A stretch of DNA of 64,000 nt from Kolteria novifilia. GTDB taxonomy: Bacteria > Planctomycetota > Planctomycetia > Kolteriales > Kolteriaceae. The translations under genes and the position numbers were made by a program. The notes under the pieces were generated by a model. It saw only the letters and a list, made by a program, of their open reading frames with translations, ran no database searches and was not told where the DNA came from. Positions 57,595 to 64,000 of this stretch are shown one piece after another. Location of the stretch: NCBI GenBank assembly GCA_007748055.1, contig CP036279.1:1922001-1986000 (forward strand), given 5' to 3'. Every line of letters starts with the position of its first letter. Position 1 is the first letter of the stretch.

Positions 57595-59865
57595 ATGCAA
57601 ATTAGGCTACAGATCCCCGGCAGCGACGATCCACCGATGGTTCACCGGCTCGAAGGTCGGGAGGCGGTGTCGACGCCATTCGAGTTCGTTGTCGATCTTT
57701 GCCACGCGCGATCGAAAGAGAGGGAGGTGTTGGGACTGATCGGACGGGAGGTCACCTTGGTGATCGACGTGCCCGATCGATCGTCGATCCACGTTCAAGG
57801 CATGATCGCCACGGTGGGTGGTTCCTTCACGGGCGCGGGCGCCGCTTCACGGATTGACGCCAAGTACGCCCTCTACCGAGCCACCATCGTTCCGCGCATC
57901 TTTCCGCTGCTGAAGAACTCGCGCTTTCGCATCTTTCAGGAGACCACGCTCGAGGACCTCATCGAGAAGACCCTGGGGACGACCCGCCCCGCCATCGACT
58001 TTCGCGACGGAACCTATCCCTACAAGATGGCCACGCAGTACCAAGAGAGCGATTGGTCGCATCTGCAGCGACGACTGGAAGACAACGGCTGTCACTACTA
58101 CTTCACGTTCGAGGAGACCTCGCCGACGATTCACTTCGCCGACACGTCGAGGCACGCACCCTTGGTCGAGGAACTGCTCGGTCGCGCGCATGATCGACCG
58201 ACGCTGATCAAGTGGCGGCAGAGGCAGCGTCTGGTACCCTGTCGCGGGACGGTTGGGGATCTGGCCCACGAACGCCATTCACCCGATCTTCACGCCGACG
58301 CGGTATTTTCAAATCCGATCGGCTTCGCGGGTCGCGAGACCAGGCTCGACGTTCCCGCCGCTCGGAAGATCGGTTTGGAGACAAGGGAGCCGTTCGCGCA
58401 GCGTTTTTCACGCTACTCTTGGGATGGCGAAAAGGACGAAGCCGGCCTCGATGGGCTCGAGGATCTCGCTCGTCAGCAAGCGTCCGTCAGACTGCAAGAG
58501 CATACCGTTGGCGCTCTCGTCGCGAAGGGAACCTCGACATCGGTTCATCTTCGGCCTGGATGCGCGGTGGAGATTGATCACGGCGCGGGAGAGCCGGCAC
58601 GCTACTTCATCACTCGAGCGCGTCACTCGGTCACGTTGCCGTTGCCCCTGGCCGGATTGGGGGACGCCGAAGCTTACCGTTGCAAGTTCGAGTGCCTGCC
58701 CATTGATCTCCCCTACCGCGTACCGACGCGAACTGCCCGGCCGTTGATCGACGGCGTCGAAACGGCGACGGTCGTGGGTCACGCGCGAGGGGAGGTGACG
58801 ACCAACGACGAACTGTCGGTCAGGGTGCGCTTCGCCTGGGGATCGGATGCCGATTCCGAGTCGTTCTGGGTGCGGGTTCTGCAACCAAAGAGCGGTCAAG
58901 GGTTCGGCAACGTATGGATCCCCAGCGACGGGCAGGAGGTCCTGGTTCAGTTCGAGCAAGGCGATCCCGATCGTCCCCATGTCATCGGCGCCCTCTACAA
59001 CGAGCGGAACCGACCCGCGGGCGATCGGAGTTCGCATCGCTCGATCGATCACATGAGCTTTGGTTCGGATCGGAGAGACTCGCCCATCGCCAGCCAAATC
59101 GCGATCGACAAGTCGCCGGGCAAGGAGCGGATTCACTTCGTCTCCGAAAAGGATCTCGAATGGTTGGCGGAGAACGATCTTTGGCATGTCACCGGACGTG
59201 ACTGCAAGAGAGTCTATGGCGACTCATCCGCCGTGGACCTGTCCGATTCCGGTTCGGGATGTGGGGGAACATCCGCGAGCGCGGCAACGCGAACGTACAC
59301 CCTCAACGTTTCCGGGGAGACGACGAAGACCGTTTCCGGTGACTCCAGCTTGTCGGTCACCGAGGAAGCGCATTACGCGATGAAGGGGGCGTCGAACTGG
59401 ATCGCGGACGCCGGTGTCGAGATGGGCGCGCTGTTGACGAACATCGTCGGGCCGACTTGGAGCGAGATCGCGGGCTGGACTTTCCGCCTTAGCATGGGCG
59501 GGGCGAACGCTCTCGAGTACGCGCCGCTCTTTGGGGCGCTTACCGGATTGCCGACGTTTCTCCCTTCCGTTCCTGGAATGGCGGCGTCCACGGAGATGGT
59601 TGTTGGGCTTGTGGACATCGAACTGTTCTCCTCCCCGGTCCTCGCTCGGTATTACAGAGGGACGCTATTCCAGATGAATGGATTTACGAACATTGAAGTG
59701 GACGTCTTTCTGGGGACAAGTATGTGTCACTGTTCTGTCAACGGAATAGAAGTAGAGAAATTCGATCTGCACGCCGGCAAGTCACTTGCGGTCTTGGGTT
59801 CTGGCACTCTGAAAAAGAGGGCCGCATGCGTTTCCTCCGATGCCTCGCAGAAGATTCAGGTCTAG
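57595..59865 (+). CDS. vgrG: VgrG-like spike protein 2 (cassette B)
   Basis: This spike protein has 756 residues. The core shows LEGREAVSTPFEFVVDLCHA, TQYQESDWSHLQRRLEDNG, a KSGQGFGNVWIPSDGQEVLV segment and FEQGDPDRPHVIG. A Ser-rich linker (SDSGSGCGGTSASAA, about 548-565) precedes a module with beta repeats (YTLNVSGETTKTVSGDSSLS), a hydrophobic region (LEYAPLFGALTGLPTFLPS) and a Cys-containing end. I chose ATG 57595 because GGAAGG lies upstream; GTG 57577 is an alternative. Its C-terminal module is unlike those of its neighbours. Confidence 0.9.
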   Translation: MQIRLQIPGSDDPPMVHRLEGREAVSTPFEFVVDLCHARSKEREVLGLIGREVTLVIDVPDRSSIHVQGMIATVGGSFTGAGAASRIDAKYALYRATIVPRIFPLLKNSRFRIFQETTLEDLIEKTLGTTRPAIDFRDGTYPYKMATQYQESDWSHLQRRLEDNGCHYYFTFEETSPTIHFADTSRHAPLVEELLGRAHDRPTLIKWRQRQRLVPCRGTVGDLAHERHSPDLHADAVFSNPIGFAGRETRLDVPAARKIGLETREPFAQRFSRYSWDGEKDEAGLDGLEDLARQQASVRLQEHTVGALVAKGTSTSVHLRPGCAVEIDHGAGEPARYFITRARHSVTLPLPLAGLGDAEAYRCKFECLPIDLPYRVPTRTARPLIDGVETATVVGHARGEVTTNDELSVRVRFAWGSDADSESFWVRVLQPKSGQGFGNVWIPSDGQEVLVQFEQGDPDRPHVIGALYNERNRPAGDRSSHRSIDHMSFGSDRRDSPIASQIAIDKSPGKERIHFVSEKDLEWLAENDLWHVTGRDCKRVYGDSSAVDLSDSGSGCGGTSASAATRTYTLNVSGETTKTVSGDSSLSVTEEAHYAMKGASNWIADAGVEMGALLTNIVGPTWSEIAGWTFRLSMGGANALEYAPLFGALTGLPTFLPSVPGMAASTEMVVGLVDIELFSSPVLARYYRGTLFQMNGFTNIEVDVFLGTSMCHCSVNGIEVEKFDLHAGKSLAVLGSGTLKKRAACVSSDASQKIQV

Positions 59866-59962
59866 CAAGGTGTTGAAGTAAGCTGCATCGAATCGGTCAA
59901 CGGACTCCTAGCAGCCGTGGACCGCGACCCGACGAGGTGGGTACTTCATCGAAGGTGAGTTC

Positions 59963-62176
59963 GTGATAGAACACCGCAAGACGATTCTGCGAATCAACAC
60001 GCCCATTGAGGGTGACGGCGTGTCTCTTCATGGGCTCTGTGGCCGCGAGGAGATTGGGCGATACTTTCGCTATCGTCTCGAGTTGCACGCGCCGCGCGAC
60101 AAGGCCGTACCAATCGAGGAACTCCTCGCTCGAAGTGTGAGTGTGTCGATCGAGAACGAGGGACAGAGTCCCCGTCGGATTCACGGCATCATCGTGGAAG
60201 TTCGGCGAGTGGGGAACACGCATCGCTACGAAGTGTTCGAAGCGCTGTTGCTGCCGCCTCATGCTCTTCTTGGATCGACCACTCAGGTCGGCTTTCGCGT
60301 CCACCAAGAGCGTGATCTGTCGCAGATACTCGACGCGGAGCTAGACGGATTCTCTTATCGCCTCGATATGCACGAGCCGGACCATCCACGCTGTTTATCG
60401 GTGCGCTACGCCGAGTCGCCGTCGAACTACATCCTTCGTCTTCTCGAGGAGGATGGACGCTACAGTTTCTTCGAATCCGATGACAAGGAGACGACCCTGG
60501 TGGTGGCGGATTCCTCGCCGCGAGCGAGTATCGCTCCGGGTTGTGAATCATTGCCGTTCGGAACCGATTGGGACAAACCGAGCGTCACCGCGTGGGACTA
60601 CGAACAGAGTGTGGTCCCTCGGCGGGTGGATCTCGTGGATTACCACGACCAGTCCTTCACGGGAATCGTGAATGCCTCGGCGACACACCCCGCTCCGGGC
60701 GACGATGGCCCCTTTGGCTCGTCGTACGCCGGATCGGCCATGAAGGACTGTGTGGTCGCGAGGCAAGCGAACGTCGCCCATCGGTTCTCCAAACACGATC
60801 GCTATGGCGAGGTTCATGAGGAGGGACTCGAGGCATTGGGGGATGAGCTTCAGCGGCATGCGAATGTCCAAGTCCAACAACTGGGCGCCGCCTCCTTGAC
60901 CTATCGCGGTAAGACCGACTCCAGTGCCATTCGGCCCGGCTATCTGATGCGGCTGAGCGATGCCAATGATCACTCGGGCGAATATTTTGTCACGCGGCTG
61001 GAGCAACGAGTTCGCTTGCCGCTACCCGACGATTCCGGAAAGAAATCCAAACCCTATCGGGCGACCTTCCATGCGATCCCCAAGAGAGTTCCCTACCGAA
61101 TGCCGCGACGCCGCGCTCGTCCGAGCATCAAAGGGGTGATCTCCGCGACCGTCGTCGGCCACGGCGACGAGACACCGACGACCGACGAGGGGCACGTGAA
61201 GGTCGCGTTCCGTTTCGATCCGAGGGCCGAGCCGAGTTCGTGTTGGGTTCGGGTCTCTCAGTCCCTGGCGGGCAACCACCACGGGAGCGCTCGATGGCCC
61301 CAGGCGGGCGAGGAGGTCCTCTTGGGGTTCCGTGGTGGAGATCCCGATCAGCCGCGTATCGTCGGATGTCTCTACAACGCCGCCCACAAGCCCGCCATCG
61401 ACTCGAGCACGATGCGCCACACCGAAGGATCGTGGTTCCGAACGAAGGGTGGTTCGCGGGAACAGATGAGTCGATTGACGTTCAAGCGTTCGACGACGGC
61501 CGAGGCGATCGTCCATTCGGAAGCGGAAACCCACACCTCGGCCAAGAATGGCTTTCTGCTGACGACAGGGAGGGATCTCAACGAGCGAATCGGTTTTCCT
61601 TCCTTGGCGACGGCGGCGGACGATGAGCAGGGGGGGAGCGGCAGCGGTGGCGATTCGGATTCCTCGAGTTCGGGTGACAACACCCAAGATGTCCACGGCG
61701 ATGGAAGTGAGTCGACCGGTGGCGACTACAGCTTCACCGTCGACGGCAGCTACAACCACGACAACGCGGATGTTTCCACGTGGATGTTTGGGGGAACACA
61801 GAAGTTCGTGACCCCCGATCTGACGATGACGGGAATCATGTCGAACATGGTCCACGGCCAATCGACTCGAGTTCACGCGGGTATCGGCAAGACGGAACTC
61901 ATTCTCGGGTCATCCGATTTCGAGATCCTCGCGTCCGTTTGGGGAGTGATGAAGACGAATGCGGGGTACACGTTCTCCAATGATGGGAACACACCGGTCA
62001 ATACGACATGGGGAGCGTGGGTACAAAAGCACGGTTTCGGCGTAAAGACCGAGAAGGTCGAGGTGGAACAAGCTGGGACTACCGCGAAGGATCGACTTGT
62101 CACCACGAAGGCGGCGATTCTGGAGAATGAGGCGGTCCCCGTGACGGTTGAAGAGTCCGCCAACTTTCAAAGCTGA
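59963..62176 (+). CDS. vgrG: VgrG-like spike protein 3 (cassette B)
   Basis: This 737-residue spike protein starts at GTG 59963 with GAAGGTGAG upstream. The core has LCGREEIGRYFRYRLELHAP, VRYAESPSNYILRLLEEDG and WPQAGEEVLLGFRGGDPDQP. A linker rich in Gly, Ser and Asp (QGGSGSGGDSDSSSSGDN, about 555-573) is followed by a module beginning TQDVHGDGSESTGGDYSFTV. It continues with polar beta segments and a Thr/Val/Glu-rich end. The C-terminal module does not resemble those of spikes 1 and 2. It precedes a small gene by 27 bp. Confidence 0.9.
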   Translation: MIEHRKTILRINTPIEGDGVSLHGLCGREEIGRYFRYRLELHAPRDKAVPIEELLARSVSVSIENEGQSPRRIHGIIVEVRRVGNTHRYEVFEALLLPPHALLGSTTQVGFRVHQERDLSQILDAELDGFSYRLDMHEPDHPRCLSVRYAESPSNYILRLLEEDGRYSFFESDDKETTLVVADSSPRASIAPGCESLPFGTDWDKPSVTAWDYEQSVVPRRVDLVDYHDQSFTGIVNASATHPAPGDDGPFGSSYAGSAMKDCVVARQANVAHRFSKHDRYGEVHEEGLEALGDELQRHANVQVQQLGAASLTYRGKTDSSAIRPGYLMRLSDANDHSGEYFVTRLEQRVRLPLPDDSGKKSKPYRATFHAIPKRVPYRMPRRRARPSIKGVISATVVGHGDETPTTDEGHVKVAFRFDPRAEPSSCWVRVSQSLAGNHHGSARWPQAGEEVLLGFRGGDPDQPRIVGCLYNAAHKPAIDSSTMRHTEGSWFRTKGGSREQMSRLTFKRSTTAEAIVHSEAETHTSAKNGFLLTTGRDLNERIGFPSLATAADDEQGGSGSGGDSDSSSSGDNTQDVHGDGSESTGGDYSFTVDGSYNHDNADVSTWMFGGTQKFVTPDLTMTGIMSNMVHGQSTRVHAGIGKTELILGSSDFEILASVWGVMKTNAGYTFSNDGNTPVNTTWGAWVQKHGFGVKTEKVEVEQAGTTAKDRLVTTKAAILENEAVPVTVEESANFQS

Positions 62177-62203
62177 CCGAATCAAACCAGAAGGAGATCG
62201 GCA

Positions 62204-62467
62204 ATGTCGTCCTACGGATACAATTTGTCACCGACCCTGGGGGCCACCGGCGGGCTCACGGTCGCGGCGATTCCCTTGAAGTCCTTCATGGGGCTCGACT
62301 ACGCCACCGAACTGGTGGCGGAGGATGTGACGGCCCTCGGTCCCGGCGTTTGGATCGAGGGAGATCCGACGAACACGATTCTCGGATTGGGGCAGGTCTT
62401 TGTCGGAATGCCCAGCACGATGGGAAACTCACCGATCGAGAATGGATCGGCGGAGTCTTTCGGCTAG
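62204..62467 (+). CDS. Small protein following tandem vgrG genes
   Basis: This 87-residue protein has an excellent ribosome binding site (AAGGAG). It contains SPTLGATGGLTVAAIPLKSF, GVWIEGDPTNTILGLGQVFV and a Gly/Asn/Ser-rich end. No signal peptide or strong membrane segment is seen. It is not a PAAR protein by any motif I can see. Position between vgrG and the DUF6931-like gene suggests a role in the injection module, such as a spike accessory or immunity protein. That is inference. Confidence 0.65.
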   Translation: MSSYGYNLSPTLGATGGLTVAAIPLKSFMGLDYATELVAEDVTALGPGVWIEGDPTNTILGLGQVFVGMPSTMGNSPIENGSAESFG

Positions 62468-62543
62468 TCGAGTTCGACAAGCTGACAAAGTAAGCCGGCA
62501 TCACCAGTCATTCAATAGTCCGCTAGTGCGATGAGACAATGCG

Positions 62544-63131
62544 ATGATGGATCAAATGGAACCCGCGATCGATGAACTCGTTCCCGCACAGCAAGTGCTG
62601 ACGCGCGAGTTCACGAAGTTGAGCCGGCCCGCTCGAGCTTTGATCCATCCCGCGCAAACGTGTGGTGACTACCTGGAGACGTTGGTCGACGAGCAACTTC
62701 TCGAAGACGCCCTCGACTTCATCGGACACGCGTTGCCCTTGCGTCACGCCATCTGGTGGGGGTGTTGCTGCATCGCCGCGGTGACCCCTCCCGAGACGCT
62801 GGAAGGCAAGGATCGCAAGGCCTTCGCCGGGACGTGCCGGTGGGTGGCCGATCCGACCGACCGACGTCGAGAGTACGTCCATCGCGTCACGCGCGTCGTC
62901 ACCGACGTCACGGCCTCGATCTTGCTGGCCCGCGCGGCGGGATACCCCAACATGAAGCTTCCCGAGCCTCTCGCGGCGCTCAAACGCAACTTCAAGAAAG
63001 AGGGGGTGATCGCCGCCGTTAACATCGCCACGCTCGATGGGGACGACGTCGACGCGACAAGGCGACAATTCTTGGAGATCGGCTTGGACGTTTCGAGGGG
63101 GAAGACCGTCTGGCATCCTCCCCAGAACTAG
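62544..63131 (+). CDS. DUF6931-like protein (cassette B)
   Basis: This 195-residue protein carries LPLRHAIWWGCCCIAAV, matching LPLRDAVWWGCLCAW of the protein at 35167. Helical Ala/Leu-rich segments surround the motif, which contains three consecutive Cys. Start is ATG 62544 or 62547; no strong ribosome binding site is seen. Proteins of this family accompany VgrG genes but have no known role. It sits between the small gene and the FxxW protein, exactly as in cassette A. Confidence 0.75.
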   Translation: MMDQMEPAIDELVPAQQVLTREFTKLSRPARALIHPAQTCGDYLETLVDEQLLEDALDFIGHALPLRHAIWWGCCCIAAVTPPETLEGKDRKAFAGTCRWVADPTDRRREYVHRVTRVVTDVTASILLARAAGYPNMKLPEPLAALKRNFKKEGVIAAVNIATLDGDDVDATRRQFLEIGLDVSRGKTVWHPPQN

Positions 63132-63179
63132 TTCGAGTCGTCCTCGCGACCGCATTCATCTTTCGTTGAGAGCAAGTCC

Positions 63180-63980
63180 ATGGATTCGATCGAAACCTAC
63201 ACCGACCATGTCGAGCGCATGGAGAAACTGAAACTCTCCCTTTCGCGGATGCTCAAGCCCCGCGAACTCGCCAAGGTCGCCGCCAAATTGGACGAGTCGC
63301 ACGCGGCGATCGTCAACGGTTTGTCCAAGACCGAGCTGCCGGAAATACCGGACGCCGCGATGGAGAAGCTGCAGGCGACGGAGGAAGGCCGCGACGCGAT
63401 CGCTCAACTCGATCGACTTCGTCAGGTGGTCCAGCTCGCCAAGCAAGGGCAACTCCCCGCGGAGGTGTCGAAGCTCAAGAACGAGCCGTGGGTCAAGTCG
63501 AAGCCGTGGAAGCTCTTTGGACTCCGCCCCAGAGCGGGAGAAATGCTCGAGCCCGATGCGGACGATGGGGTCGAGTTCGTCGAATGGGCACATTCGGAGT
63601 GGATCTCCTCGGAGGACATCGAGCGGGAGACGATCCCCGCCACGTCTCCGGAAGATGTCCAACAGCCCGATTGGGCCGACGGCATGCTGCATGCCAATCG
63701 GTCGGCGCTTGGGTCGATCTCGGATCGAACCGAGGTACCTTCGGCCTCCCCCGAGACGGTCTCGCCTTCCGAGGGCACGAATCACGGGAAGGACATCACG
63801 AGTTTTTCGCAATGGCTCGGAGGAAAATCGGTTGTCGGCGAGGTGCCGAAATCGAAGGGCGCGACACCCGAGGAAGGTGAAGAGAAGAGCGAAAAACCCG
63901 AGAAGCCCGCCGAGGGAGGAAGCCAGCGGACCTTCCTCAGCCAAATTTCCTCATCGCTAAAGCGCCGCTCGCGCCGGTAG
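63180..63980 (+). CDS. VgrG-cassette protein with FxxW motifs (cassette B)
   Basis: This 266-residue protein has a helical N-terminal region (residues 1-105) and a disordered, acidic C-terminal half. The latter holds FVEWA (133-137) and FSQWL (209-213), similar to motifs in the protein at 34317. It ends in a basic tail (SLKRRSRR). No signal peptide or membrane segment is seen. The relative position and build match those of the cassette A protein even though direct sequence similarity is low. The function is unknown; a scaffold or adaptor role is inferred. Only 20 bp remain after its stop, so further cassette genes may lie outside the window. Confidence 0.72.
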   Translation: MDSIETYTDHVERMEKLKLSLSRMLKPRELAKVAAKLDESHAAIVNGLSKTELPEIPDAAMEKLQATEEGRDAIAQLDRLRQVVQLAKQGQLPAEVSKLKNEPWVKSKPWKLFGLRPRAGEMLEPDADDGVEFVEWAHSEWISSEDIERETIPATSPEDVQQPDWADGMLHANRSALGSISDRTEVPSASPETVSPSEGTNHGKDITSFSQWLGGKSVVGEVPKSKGATPEEGEEKSEKPEKPAEGGSQRTFLSQISSSLKRRSRR

Positions 63981-64000
63981 CGGCCCCACGCCGCGCCATC

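Noticed and set aside
62204-62467. PAAR spike-tip protein
   Set aside because: Its position after vgrG made this likely, but no PAAR repeat or metal-binding His/Cys pattern is visible.

Overview
This 64 kb window is GC-rich chromosomal DNA, most likely from a member of the Planctomycetota. The lineage call rests on the gene families present: a BBP7-type outer-membrane barrel, a Ser/Thr kinase with DWG in place of DFG, DUF6931-like proteins beside VgrG genes, a lipoprotein with a cysteine-rich insert, and many short palindromic intergenic repeats. Genus cannot be fixed from the sequence alone. I saw no rRNA, tRNA, CRISPR array, insertion sequence or prophage.

Layout. 1-3.6 kb: a 215-bp tandem array, a DUF697-type membrane protein, and a tyrosine recombinase flanked on both sides by 30-bp-period palindromic repeats. 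3.6-14.2 kb: housekeeping and metabolic genes (lipoprotein, queG, a small basic-tailed protein, an MFS transporter, a 3-hydroxyisobutyrate-dehydrogenase-like enzyme, an EF-hand protein, a solute-binding lipoprotein coupled to a MOSC protein, an ALDH7-like dehydrogenase). 14.3-19.0 kb: a 1427-residue protein with an isolated voltage-sensor-like module, behind a MazG-like pyrophosphohydrolase. 19.2-21.3 kb: a two-gene NAD salvage operon whose nicotinamidase is circularly permuted. 21.4-25.3 kb: PII-like protein, rhomboid protease, ATP-grasp ligase and fabI. 25.3-33.8 kb: a signalling block (single-domain response regulator, large hybrid histidine kinase, NtrC-type regulator, transmembrane Ser/Thr kinase). 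34.3-39.1 kb: VgrG cassette A on the minus strand. 39.6-47.6 kb: core genes (dnaK, pheA, aroF, tpiA, secG, yicC, gmk, rpoZ). 47.7-55.1 kb: BBP7 barrel, glutamine amidotransferase, SagB-type oxidoreductase, sulfite oxidase, FUSC transporter. 55.3-64.0 kb: VgrG cassette B on the plus strand.

Most unusual content. (1) The nicotinamidase has the normally N-terminal strand carrying the catalytic Asp at its C-terminus; all catalytic and metal-binding residues are kept. (2) Two cassettes share the same order, VgrG -> DUF6931-like -> low-complexity protein with repeated FxxW motifs. Each VgrG joins a conserved spike core through a Ser/Gly/Thr-rich linker to a different C-terminal module. No T6SS baseplate, sheath or tube gene is in the window, so the delivery machine must be elsewhere. 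(3) The 215-bp array contains two inverted copies of one hairpin related by a compensatory base-pair change, as expected for REP/REPIN-like elements.
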